Below, one piece after another: positions 53,218 through 61,196 of a stretch of 64,000 nucleotides of DNA. Below the pieces are notes generated by a model, which did not search any database, was not told the DNA's origin, and saw nothing but the letters and a program-made list of their open reading frames with translations. Position 1 is the first letter of the stretch; each line of letters starts with the position of its first letter. The position numbers were made by a program, and so were the translations under genes. The stretch comes from G963668435 sp963668435 (GTDB lineage: Bacteria > Latescibacterota > Latescibacteria > Latescibacterales > Latescibacteraceae): assembly GCA_963668435.2 (NCBI GenBank), contig CAXXSC010000006.1, forward strand, positions 620,001 through 684,000. Direction: 5' to 3'.

Positions 53218-54513
53218 GGGAACCTCTAATAATTGATTTTCATCGAATCATGTTAATATCAAGCTGATTTTTTCCTGAACAAGGGCATCGAACAGCAAAA
53301 TCAGGTTGTAACATCCATCAGTTTTGCCCAAATCAGTGCCCACTGAGGCTCATTCGCCCCATATAGAGGCTTCTTATGCCGTTGAGGGCGCAAGTATCCC
53401 CATACGATGGATATTATAAGCCAGGTTTCTCAATCCAATTTTGATCTCGGCCCGTGCTATACCGATTGATCGCAGGAGCAATGACCCGGCCATTTGAGCC
53501 TGGATACCGAAGACGTGCTCGACTCGGCATCGTACCCGAGAGCGCGTCCGGTTGCCCTGCTTCTCCCACGCTGTCAGCTTCCTGTGCCGACATCCCTTGC
53601 GCTGCAGGTGCGCACGGAATCCCCGCTGTTCCAATTCGTTCCGGTTGTCTTTAGACTGATATCCCGAATCGGCCCACACATCCCGGCTGCTATTGCTCTC
53701 GTCGAGGAGTTCCCCGAACACTTTGCTGTCGTTGATCGCCGCATCGGTTACCGCATAGTCCCGGATGAGTTTGTGTTTGGCATCGATGCTGATATGGTTC
53801 TTATAGCCAAACGCGTGCTTGTGAGAACGCGCGGACCAGCGGGCATGCGTGTCTTTCTGACGGGACTTTGTGTCACTCCATCCCTCCGGGACGCTCCCGT
53901 CTTTTATCTGCTGGTTTTCTTCACGGCTGTTGCGCTGGATCGGCACCGATACGAGCGAGGCATCCACGATCTGCCCTTTGCGCGCGGTGAATCCCTGCTC
54001 ACGCAAGTACCGGTCGAACTTCTTAAACAGGCGTTTTACCAGCCTCGCCTCGCCCAATTGTTCACGGAACAGCCAGATCGTCTTGGCATCCGGCACCCGA
54101 TCTCCAATGCCAGGCCCTAAAAATCGCATGAACGACAGACGGTCGCGCACCTGATATTCAACCGCATCATCACTCAAGTTATACAGCGATTGCAGCACCA
54201 GTATCTTGAACATCAACACCACATCAAACGCTTTGCGTCCTGCAGCACTCTTCCGCTCTTTCTCCCGTATCCGCTCAAGCTCCGGCCGAAAAAGCTCCCA
54301 ATTCACACGATCCTTCAACTGAACCAGCGGATCGCCGTTCTTCGTCAGGTCATCAAGACGGAACTGGATGTCGAAAAATCCTTTAATCATTGCTTATCTC
54401 CATTATTATTAATCTCTTATCGTATATCTAACTGCAATATACGCTCTCGCATGGAGATCGCTATCCTTTTTTACTGCTTTGGGGCCGTTTCTACTGTATT
54501 TTTAGAGATACCC
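53218..54513 (-). mobile_element. IS5-family insertion sequence (complete, about 1296 bp)
   Basis: Bounded by GGGAACCTCTAATAATT (53218-53234) and, inverted, GGGTATCTCTAAAAATA (ends at 54513). One transposase gene inside on the minus strand. CTATGATTAAA is found just outside both ends in inverted orientation (53200-53210 and 54514-54524), which extends the symmetry beyond the obvious repeat. A clean short target duplication is not evident. Confidence 0.75.
53374..54390 (-). CDS. IS5-family DDE transposase
   Basis: 338 residues; ATG 54390 with GGAGATAAG upstream. Catalytic triad D143 (QIVDASLV), D241 (WADSGYQS) and E291 (RCRVEHVFG), with the usual IS5 spacing and the C-terminal R...E helix context. 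N-terminal DUF772-like helical part (residues about 40-110) with the string LFREQLG. Full length for the group and with no frameshift, so probably active. About 155 bp of non-coding sequence separates its stop from the left end of the element. Confidence 0.95.
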   Translation of the reverse strand: MIKGFFDIQFRLDDLTKNGDPLVQLKDRVNWELFRPELERIREKERKSAAGRKAFDVVLMFKILVLQSLYNLSDDAVEYQVRDRLSFMRFLGPGIGDRVPDAKTIWLFREQLGEARLVKRLFKKFDRYLREQGFTARKGQIVDASLVSVPIQRNSREENQQIKDGSVPEGWSDTKSRQKDTHARWSARSHKHAFGYKNHISIDAKHKLIRDYAVTDAAINDSKVFGELLDESNSSRDVWADSGYQSKDNRNELEQRGFRAHLQRKGCRHRKLTAWEKQGNRTRSRVRCRVEHVFGIQAQMAGSLLLRSIGIARAEIKIGLRNLAYNIHRMGILAPSTA

Positions 54514-54542
54514 TTTAATCATAGAAATCAGCGGTTCAGACC

Positions 54543-55829
54543 CAGTAGTGTCCGGTTAGGTTTTAGCGAATAGATGCTGTTTATTGCTCCTTTGCTCTTG
54601 TTGAGCATCATCGAAAAAGCCTCGAGCTTCGTTTTGGATATTAATTCGTAATTCTCGGGCTCTTTTGATAGAGACTTTTTCATTATATTCTTCATGACAA
54701 TAAATTGCTAACAGGAGGTAAGTAATAAGCCCGGCAAGCATTTGGACCTTCAAGCCATATTCACTGCGCGCGATGATATGATAGACTTTCAGATGCCGTT
54801 TCCACCAGGCAAAGAATCGTTCAATATCCCAGCGCAGCCTGAATGCAGCGGCGATTTGTTCCGCCGAGAGGTCGAAGCGGTCAGTTGCGATCCAGTACTC
54901 CTGGTTCAAGATGCGGTAAGCGACAACCCTGACTTCACGTTCCGTCTGGTTAATGGCATCAATACCAAGCAGTACAGTAGCATCATAGAAGATCATGCTA
55001 TCCGTGTCGATGTCATGGGTTTGCAGAACTGTTTTTCGGGCATTGGCCTTAATACGGCAAATAAAATGCTTTTTATCCTTTTGCCAGCGGTCAAAGCCCT
55101 CGTGTGTCAGGTAACCTCGGTCCATGATTCCGGTTTGTCCCGGCTTGAGTATCTGATCGACATAGAGACGCTCATTGCTGTTGCCCTCTGCCAGAAAGAG
55201 TTTTTCCGGTATGCCATAGTTGAGATCGAAGCCGAGATGCACCTTTGCCTTGTTCTTGGTGGCCGTGTATTCCGCCCAATGCATGGAAAGAACCGCATCG
55301 ACAAGCGAACCATCGATGGCAACGAGATCACCGTACTCCGTATGTTTCGCCGGTAATGTATTCGCCGCCTGAGCATGAAGCTCGGTAAAAACATGGAGCA
55401 ATTGCTCAAGACCGCGACTGTTTATAGCTTCAAAAAAACTGCTCTTCTTGATGCCGTTTTTCGGCGCGATAACTTCACGTGCAAACGTATCTTGTTCAAG
55501 AACTTGCAGTAAGTGGCGGCCCGACTTGAACTCATTGAGATGGAAATATATCAAGCCATCGAGCTGTTCTTCAAAACTCATTTGCAATGGTCTGTTACCT
55601 CGTGATTTCAGATCAGGTGTGGCCGCAAGAGCTGTGCATAATGGCTGCCTAAATCGTTTGTACGAGCGTAGCGCGCGTTTTTTGATTCGTTTGTTCTTAA
55701 GCGGTAACATCTTCGCAAACCCTTGTCAATTAAGGTTTTTGCGAAATTGTATCGCCTTATGCTAATGTTGATATGTCAAGCTCTTTTTCGTTTTAAAACT
55801 GTAAGCTAATTTCTAACCGGACACTACTG
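54543..55829 (-). mobile_element. IS4-family insertion sequence (complete, 1287 bp) with 10-bp target repeat
   Basis: Perfect 17-bp terminal inverted repeats CAGTAGTGTCCGGTTAG at 54543-54559 and 55813-55829. Flanks GGTTCAGACC (54533-54542) and GGTTCATTCC (55830-55839) match at 8 of 10 positions, which fits a slightly decayed 10-bp target duplication. It sits 29 bp from the IS5 element and interrupts a gene whose C-terminal sorting domain continues to its right. Confidence 0.85.
54556..55710 (-). CDS. IS4-family DDE transposase
   Basis: 384 residues, ATG 55710. D133 in AIDGSLVDA, D197 in GIMDRGYL, and E297 in the IS4 Y-(2)-R-(3)-E-(6)-K signature, here F290-R293-E297-K304 (Tyr replaced by Phe). 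N-terminal DUF4372-like segment (residues about 40-110) as in the ISH8/ISPepr1-like groups. The stop lies within the left inverted repeat, so gene and element ends overlap. No frameshift; likely functional. Confidence 0.94.
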   Translation of the reverse strand: MLPLKNKRIKKRALRSYKRFRQPLCTALAATPDLKSRGNRPLQMSFEEQLDGLIYFHLNEFKSGRHLLQVLEQDTFAREVIAPKNGIKKSSFFEAINSRGLEQLLHVFTELHAQAANTLPAKHTEYGDLVAIDGSLVDAVLSMHWAEYTATKNKAKVHLGFDLNYGIPEKLFLAEGNSNERLYVDQILKPGQTGIMDRGYLTHEGFDRWQKDKKHFICRIKANARKTVLQTHDIDTDSMIFYDATVLLGIDAINQTEREVRVVAYRILNQEYWIATDRFDLSAEQIAAAFRLRWDIERFFAWWKRHLKVYHIIARSEYGLKVQMLAGLITYLLLAIYCHEEYNEKVSIKRARELRINIQNEARGFFDDAQQEQRSNKQHLFAKT

Positions 55830-56093
55830 GGTTCATTCCAGCTTGAAGAGGCCTATCCCAACCCGTTCAATCCAGCCACAACCATCTCATTCACCTTGCC
55901 TGCGGATTCCCACGCCACACTCACAGTCCACGACGTCATGGGCCGGAAAGTCGCCACGCTTGCCGATAATTTCATGAGCGCCGGGAAGCACAACGCTGTT
56001 TTTGACGGCTCCAATCTGGCATCGAGCGTGTATTTTTATCGGCTTCAGGCTGGTGAGGTGGCGAAAGCGGGCAAGATGCTTTTGGTTAAGTAG
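55830..56093 (+). pseudogene. C-terminal sorting-domain remnant of a secreted protein, cut by the IS4 element
   Basis: Open in frame from the IS4 border to TAG 56091-56093 (87 codons). It begins GSFQLEEAYPNPFNPATTI, the classic entry to a FlgD-like type A sorting domain, continues with VHDVMGRKVATL and SSVYFYRLQAG, and ends KAGKMLLVK. The same module closes the 1058-residue propeller protein. There is no start codon context, and only 29 bp remain between the two insertion sequences, so the body of the host gene is lost. It would have encoded an exported, surface-anchored protein. Confidence 0.8.
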
Positions 56094-56285
56094 TCAGGAG
56101 ACAGAATTCAGGAGGCAGGAGAAAAGACAGAAAAAGAAAATAAAGATAAAATGGATCCTCGTTTCTCGGCATACACGATATCCACGCCACAATTACCTTC
56201 CGACAGCCCGCTTTTATCCCTATATTACTTTTTCCATGTAAAAACTCGCACATGCTCTTACCAATTCAAATACTCCGGAGGAATC

Positions 56286-57392
56286 ATGGCTGAAGACACG
56301 ACCGCCCGGCTCTTTTTTGCGGATGCGAAAGTGACCGCCCTCGAAAAAAACAAAACACTCCCGGCAAAATTCGGTCGTATGCTGAAACGTTTCAAGCTCG
56401 AAGAACGTCTTGCCGGAAAAAATACTGTCATAAAGATGCATCTCGGCGCAGATTTGGGCTACACCACAATCAGCCCTGTTTTCGTGCGTATCCTTGTGCA
56501 GGCGGTGAAAGACGCCGGTGCGGCATCGGTCAAAGTCATTGACGGCTGCGACCCCTCGCGCGGAGTCGCTCGCGGCTATACCGAGGAGGTGCTCGGCTGC
56601 CCTGTGGAAAACGCGTTCGGCAAGGACGGCTCCCATATGTATCCGGAAACAATCGGGTTCAAGACACTCGACGAGGTCTCGCTGGCAGGCGGGGCGGTCG
56701 ATGCCGATTTCTTCATCGATCTCGCCCATGTGAAGGGGCATGGATGCTGCGGCTTCGGCGGTTCGCTCAAGAATATCGCCATGGGCCTGACACCGCCGCC
56801 CTCGCGCAGTAAACTGCATCATCTGGAAGGCGGGCTCACGCTCGACACCGATAAGTGTGTCTACTGCCTGAAATGTTTCAACAGCTGCCCCAACAACGCT
56901 ATCCAGAAGGACGATGAGAAGAAGGCGATCAATTTCTTCTTCCACAACTGCACCTACTGCCAGCACTGTGTCATGATCTGCCCGGAAAAAGCGATCACGA
57001 TGCAAAACCGGACATTCGATGATTTCGCCAGCGGCATGGCGCAGGTGACCGCGAAATTCCTCGGCAAATTCAAGCGCGAAGTCGCGCTGTTCATCAATAT
57101 CCTGACCAATATCACGGTCTACTGCGACTGCTGGGAATTCTCGACACCCTCGCTTGTACCCGATGTCGGCATTGTAGCGGGCGATGATATCGCCGCTGTC
57201 GACACCGCCTCGCTCGACCTGATCAAGTGGGAGAATTTCCTGCCGAGCGGGCTCCCAGTCGGACGCGGCCTTGGCGAACAGGACGGGCATCTTTTCGAGA
57301 AAATCCACGGCAAGGACCCGTACCTGATGGTCCGCCTGCTGCAGGATTTCTATGACTGTACGACAAAATACGAATTGAACGAAATCAAATAA
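56286..57392 (+). CDS. DUF362 protein with a two-[4Fe-4S] ferredoxin domain
   Basis: 368 residues from ATG 56286, with GGAGGA just upstream; a longer frame to 56151 has no support. DUF362 region about 45-190 (IKMHLGADLGYTTI, DLAHVKGHGCCGFGGSLKNIAMG). Two ferredoxin motifs follow, CVYCLKCFNSCP and CTYCQHCVMICP, about 200-245, able to bind two [4Fe-4S] clusters. The tail (ITVYCDCWEFSTPSLVPDVGIVAGDD) is typical of the family. DUF362 iron-sulfur proteins are cytoplasmic, widespread in anaerobes, and of unproven function, possibly electron transfer to an unknown substrate. It starts the plus-strand group DUF362, DUF3467, CBM9-like, NlpC. Confidence 0.9.
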   Translation: MAEDTTARLFFADAKVTALEKNKTLPAKFGRMLKRFKLEERLAGKNTVIKMHLGADLGYTTISPVFVRILVQAVKDAGAASVKVIDGCDPSRGVARGYTEEVLGCPVENAFGKDGSHMYPETIGFKTLDEVSLAGGAVDADFFIDLAHVKGHGCCGFGGSLKNIAMGLTPPPSRSKLHHLEGGLTLDTDKCVYCLKCFNSCPNNAIQKDDEKKAINFFFHNCTYCQHCVMICPEKAITMQNRTFDDFASGMAQVTAKFLGKFKREVALFINILTNITVYCDCWEFSTPSLVPDVGIVAGDDIAAVDTASLDLIKWENFLPSGLPVGRGLGEQDGHLFEKIHGKDPYLMVRLLQDFYDCTTKYELNEIK

Positions 57393-57517
57393 TAAACGTT
57401 AGATAGTAAGGTCTGTCTTTCCGGGGCAGGTATAGCCGTAAGTTGGCGACGGGTAAAAGCCGTCATTTTACCGGACCCGGCACGACTCACCTGCAGGATT
57501 TCAGGAGGTTAGAACAC

Positions 57518-57850
57518 ATGGCAGAGCAGAAAAAAAAGCCGGAACAGCGTCAGATCAAGATCGAGATCGATAACGAGGTCGCGGACGGCACCTATGCCAA
57601 TCTTTCCATGATCGCCAGCAATAACTCGGAGTTCATTTTCGATTTCGCGCGTTTCCTGCCGGGGAACACCCGCGGAAAAGTGGTCTCGCGTGTTGTGCTT
57701 CATCCGGTACAGGCAAAAGCGTTCCTGCGTTCGCTCAATGAGGCTGTCGACCGTTTCGAGGCATCTTTCGGTGCAATCACACCTGAACCGGCCCATAAGG
57801 ATCTCGGTTTCAGCATGGACATGCCCGATGAGAATTTCGGGAAAGCGTGA
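57518..57850 (+). CDS. DUF3467 protein
   Basis: 110 residues from ATG 57518 (AGGAGG at 57503-57508). The frame extends upstream to 57443 without support. Charged N-terminus (MAEQKKKPEQ), then the single DUF3467 domain with IKIEIDNEVADGTYANL, FIFDFARFLPG and RVVLHPVQAKAFLRSL. It is a small cytoplasmic domain of unknown function found across many phyla, with a fold thought to be beta-rich. It sits 125 bp after the DUF362 gene and 24 bp before the CBM9-like gene, so co-transcription is likely. Confidence 0.9.
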   Translation: MAEQKKKPEQRQIKIEIDNEVADGTYANLSMIASNNSEFIFDFARFLPGNTRGKVVSRVVLHPVQAKAFLRSLNEAVDRFEASFGAITPEPAHKDLGFSMDMPDENFGKA

Positions 57851-57874
57851 CCTTTCACTGCAGGAGATACAGAA

Positions 57875-58654
57875 TTGCCGCAGCTCAAGCCCCTGATGAT
57901 TTCTGTTCTGCTCCTCTTTCCCGTGGCACAGTCGCTGTTCGCCGCGGACGAGGAGCCGGGACGACCTGAATACACGATCCTGCGCCGTACGGAGAAAATT
58001 GTCATCGACGGCGTCTTGGACGATCCGGACTGGGCGGCATGCAAGTCTCTCGGGCCGCTGAAATTCCCGTGGTATAACTACGAGAAACATCCCGAAGTGC
58101 AGAAAGCCGAGCTTGAGAAGACCGATGTGAAAATCCTCTGGGATGACGATTTCCTCTATATCGCCTATATCTGCGAGGACAAGCACATCTGGGCGGACCA
58201 TTACGACTCGAATTCGCAGACCTACAAGGATGACTGCGTTGAGTTTTTCTGGAATCCCGATCCAGAATCAGGCAACGCCTATAACATGTTCGAGATCAAC
58301 TGTCTCGGGAACCTTCTCTCGGTCTACAACAATTTCGACAAGGCGACGAAACTCACTGACCGTATGATCATGGTGCCGCATATCGCTCAGCGTGTCCGCG
58401 GCTCGGTCAACTGGGATGGCGACCTTGACGAGGGCTGGGTGATCGAAATGGCGATCCGTTTCAGCGATTATCCCGAGCTTCTGAAACAGCTGCCGAAAGA
58501 CGGCACGCTCTGGCGGGCGGGAATCAACCGCTGCGGAGGCATGACCAACTGGCAGGACAGCATGTGGGCGCCCGAATTCGGCAAAACAGTCGGAAGTTTC
58601 CACCTCTACCCGTATTTCGGGAAACTGTGGTTCAGTGACAAACCTGTGAAATAA
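57875..58654 (+). CDS. Exported CBM9-like carbohydrate-binding protein (copy 1)
   Basis: 259 residues. Start TTG 57875 with GGAG 9 nt upstream; the inner ATG 57896 lacks a site. Signal peptide about 1-24 (ends LFAA). One DOMON/CBM9-like domain: opening IDGVLDDPDWAAC, then KILWDDDFLYIAY, DDCVEFFWNP, NMFEINCLG and a closing GWVIEMAI. These conserved strings line a sugar pocket in xylan- and cellulose-binding CBM9 modules. It is more diverged than the two copies on the minus strand (no YSQWAPS end block, but MWAPEFGK). It has no catalytic domain, so it probably captures a saccharide in the periplasm or on the surface. Confidence 0.85.
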   Translation: MPQLKPLMISVLLLFPVAQSLFAADEEPGRPEYTILRRTEKIVIDGVLDDPDWAACKSLGPLKFPWYNYEKHPEVQKAELEKTDVKILWDDDFLYIAYICEDKHIWADHYDSNSQTYKDDCVEFFWNPDPESGNAYNMFEINCLGNLLSVYNNFDKATKLTDRMIMVPHIAQRVRGSVNWDGDLDEGWVIEMAIRFSDYPELLKQLPKDGTLWRAGINRCGGMTNWQDSMWAPEFGKTVGSFHLYPYFGKLWFSDKPVK

Positions 58655-58711
58655 CAAAAAGTTTTATCAATACACAATATCTCACGATCCACTATAACAA
58701 GGAACACAAAC

Positions 58712-60148
58712 ATGAAACGCCTGTCTTCATTTTTCACGTGCCATGTGCTTCTCGTTGTGGTATTGACCGCTTTCACCGCCGCCGCTCAGGAAAAGGACGA
58801 GCTGAAACCCATGCACGCGCCAGTTCCCATTCCCGGTGTCGAGCCTGAAATGCTCACTCCCGAGTACTGGATATCCCAGGCAGACAAGCCCGATGAAATT
58901 GTCAGCACACCGGAACAGATCGAGGCTTGGAACACCCGTCTGCGCACGAAAAAGCTCGACCTATCCGACCGTTTCGGGAAAGCTCATCCGCTGACCCGTA
59001 TTTACGATCTCAAACGCCAGGTCGGCCTCTACATGCACCCGATCCTTCCTCTCGAACAGCCGGCGACAGTCCCCGGCGACAGTCTCAAGACATGGATCGC
59101 GGGCAACCTCGAATGGCTGCGTTCCCGTGATTTCTACGATCACCGCAAGGTGCTCTACAACGAGCGGATGATCAATGAGATCGAGGACATGCTGAACCTC
59201 GATGCCATCCCGGCGACAATCACCCGTCGCTTTGGTGTGATCACCGGACGCGGCGACATACGGCTTTTCCCCACTATCGGACAGGGATTCACCTCTGCCA
59301 GGAGTACCGGCGACCAGTTCCAGAATACCAGCATCTACATGACCGTGCCGGTCACGATCCTGCACGAGAGCCGCGACGGCGACTATTATTATGTGGAGAG
59401 CCCGATCGCGCGCGGCTGGCTCAAGGCTGAGACAGTTGCGATCGCCTCACCCGACGCGATCAGGTCGCTCACCGAGGCGAAAGACACCCTGATGGCCACC
59501 GACCACAAGGTGCCGGTCTACGGCGACCGTGCCTGCAAGGTGTTCCGCCAGTATCTCTATTTCTCGGGTTTTGTGCCGCTGGAGGGCAAGACCGGCGACT
59601 ACTACGCGGTAAAAATGCCCCAGCGCAACAAGGACGGCAAGCTGAGTGTCGTGGAGTGCTATGTCAAGGCCGATGCCGACGTTTCCGAGGGATTCCTGCC
59701 CTACACGAGGCGGAATGTGATCACGCAGATATTCAAACTTCTCTATCAGCCCTACGGCTGGGCGGACATGATGAACAACCGCGACTGCTCGGGCACCATG
59801 CGGGTGCTCTACCGCTGTTTCGGCTACACCATGGGGCGCTGGCCTAATTTCCTCCTGCTTGCCCCGAAGGACGAGGATATCCACCTTGTCGATCCCTCGC
59901 TGAGCGAGGAGGAGAAAATCGCCGATGTTGCCGATATCGAGCCGTTCATCACGGTGACCGGCGGCGCGGGACATATTGCGCTCTGGCTCGGCAGAGGCCA
60001 CAACGGCAAGTACTATTTCATGCACCAGGGCGGCTGGAGCTACAAGATCGACGGCCAGGAGTACTATGTCAACCAGGTGAATATCAACGATGTCACCCAT
60101 CGCTGGTATAATATCAGGAGCACGCCGGTTTTTGCGACTATCCACTGA
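58712..60148 (+). CDS. Secreted SH3b-NlpC/P60 peptidoglycan endopeptidase
   Basis: 478 residues, ATG 58712. Signal peptide about 1-25 (ends AAAQ). N-terminal helical domain (55-170) of the NLPC_P60-associated type, SH3b-like domains about 170-320 (VITGRGDIRLFPT, GWLKAE, YYYVESPIARG), then an NlpC/P60 catalytic domain about 325-470. Active-site triad: C359 in NNRDCSGTMR, H421 in GGAGHIALWLG and H438 in MHQGG. This matches YkfC-like gamma-D-glutamyl-L-diamino acid endopeptidases, which cut cell-wall peptides. The expected location is the periplasm. A strong terminator follows about 100 nt after the stop. Confidence 0.9.
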   Translation: MKRLSSFFTCHVLLVVVLTAFTAAAQEKDELKPMHAPVPIPGVEPEMLTPEYWISQADKPDEIVSTPEQIEAWNTRLRTKKLDLSDRFGKAHPLTRIYDLKRQVGLYMHPILPLEQPATVPGDSLKTWIAGNLEWLRSRDFYDHRKVLYNERMINEIEDMLNLDAIPATITRRFGVITGRGDIRLFPTIGQGFTSARSTGDQFQNTSIYMTVPVTILHESRDGDYYYVESPIARGWLKAETVAIASPDAIRSLTEAKDTLMATDHKVPVYGDRACKVFRQYLYFSGFVPLEGKTGDYYAVKMPQRNKDGKLSVVECYVKADADVSEGFLPYTRRNVITQIFKLLYQPYGWADMMNNRDCSGTMRVLYRCFGYTMGRWPNFLLLAPKDEDIHLVDPSLSEEEKIADVADIEPFITVTGGAGHIALWLGRGHNGKYYFMHQGGWSYKIDGQEYYVNQVNINDVTHRWYNIRSTPVFATIH

Positions 60149-60178
60149 TGACATGATTTACAGCCGTAACGGCTGATA

Positions 60179-60408
60179 TCAGCCACAGAGAACACAGAGC
60201 AACAGCCTGAATATGAATCAGTTATGAGTCTCTTCTGAGCGAATCGGATAAAAAAAGAGCGGGAAATATACCCGCTCTTTTTTTATTTATCTGTCAATCC
60301 GTGAAAATCTGTCCGATCCGTTTCATCCGTGTTCTATTCTTTCCTCCGCGCATCCTGACATCATTTCACATTCTTTTCCTCTGTGTTCTCTGCGCCCTCT
60401 GTGGCTAT
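60179..60408. repeat. Inverted CACAGAG-type intergenic repeats around a terminator
   Basis: AGCCACAGAGAACACAGAG (from 60181) and, inverted, the same unit with a 9-bp insert (CTCTGTGTTCTCTGCGCCCTCTGTGGC, 60379-60405). Between them are the terminator and a phrase of the type AATCCGTG...TCATCCGTGTTC (60297-60335). These low-complexity phrases recur between genes in many environmental genomes. Their function is unknown. Confidence 0.5.
60249..60287. terminator. Strong bidirectional Rho-independent terminator
   Basis: A-run, GAGCGGG, loop AAATATA, CCCGCTC, T-run (stem 60257-60277). It works in both directions between the convergent NlpC/P60 gene (plus) and the CBM9-like gene (minus). Confidence 0.9.
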
Positions 60409-60411
60409 CCC

Positions 60412-61152
60412 CTATTTCAGCACCTCGGTCGAGAAAGTGACTTTGCCGAAATCGGCGGGACTGTGGAACTGCGGCCGACGTGTGTTCGAGGGAGCCCACT
60501 GGCTGTACTGCTGGTTGGTCTTGCCGCCGAGACGGTTGAGGCCGATATAGATAAGCTGGCCGTCTTTCGGCGGGTAGGACTGGCCGAAATCCTTGAAATG
60601 CCAGAAAGGTATGGAGAATTCGAGCACCCAGCCGGTGTCGGTATCGCTGTCATCGTTGACAGTGCCGGTGATTACCCTGCCGATCTCGATACCGCTGACC
60701 TCGAACCAGCGCTTGTTGAGATCGCGTGATTTGCAGTGGAATTCGCTGAGATAGCTGCCGAGACAATTGATCTCGTAATTCATGTAGTCGAGCACATCGG
60801 GGCCATTGGGATCGCCGGGCCTGATAAATGCCTCGCAGGTGTCGTCCTGGTAAACAGCGGTGTGATGGGTGTAGTGATCGGCCCAGACATGCTTGTCATC
60901 GCATTTGAACGCGAAATAGATACGCGTGTCGTCCCAGAGGATTTTCGCCTCGGTCTGTTCCTTTTCGCCCTCTTTGTACCACGGGAACACGAACGCCGAC
61001 ACCGATTCGGCTTTCTGCCATGCGGGCTCGTCGAGAATGCCGTCCATCGCCATTGACGAACCGGTTTTCTTAGCTGTATACTCAGGCACATCGGCAGAAA
61101 CGGCTGCCGGCAAAAGCAGCAGCGCGAGAAATACGCAGGTTGAAAATTTCAT
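60412..61152 (-). CDS. Exported CBM9-like carbohydrate-binding protein (copy 2)
   Basis: 246 residues, ATG 61152. Signal peptide about 1-20 (ends AVSA). A single CBM9-like domain with MDGILDEPAW, FVFPWYK, AKILWDDTRIYFAF, CEAFIRPGD, MNYEINCLG, GWVLEFSIP, GLNRLGGKTN and YSQWAPS. About half its residues match the third copy (63175-63915) at the same places, including the closing DFGKVTFST, so these two are recent paralogues. It is downstream of the DUF4838 lipoprotein (45 nt) on the same strand and probably in one transcript with it. It has no enzymatic part, so it likely presents a saccharide to a partner. Confidence 0.87.
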   Translation of the reverse strand: MKFSTCVFLALLLLPAAVSADVPEYTAKKTGSSMAMDGILDEPAWQKAESVSAFVFPWYKEGEKEQTEAKILWDDTRIYFAFKCDDKHVWADHYTHHTAVYQDDTCEAFIRPGDPNGPDVLDYMNYEINCLGSYLSEFHCKSRDLNKRWFEVSGIEIGRVITGTVNDDSDTDTGWVLEFSIPFWHFKDFGQSYPPKDGQLIYIGLNRLGGKTNQQYSQWAPSNTRRPQFHSPADFGKVTFSTEVLK

Positions 61153-61196
61153 TGGCTGACTCCTTTTAATCGAAAGTATTCCATAATCGTTCAGTT

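Noticed and set aside
56220..57308. Minus-strand frame of 362 codons opposite the DUF362 gene
   Set aside because: The opposite strand has intact ferredoxin motifs and a strong ribosome site; the antisense frame has neither.
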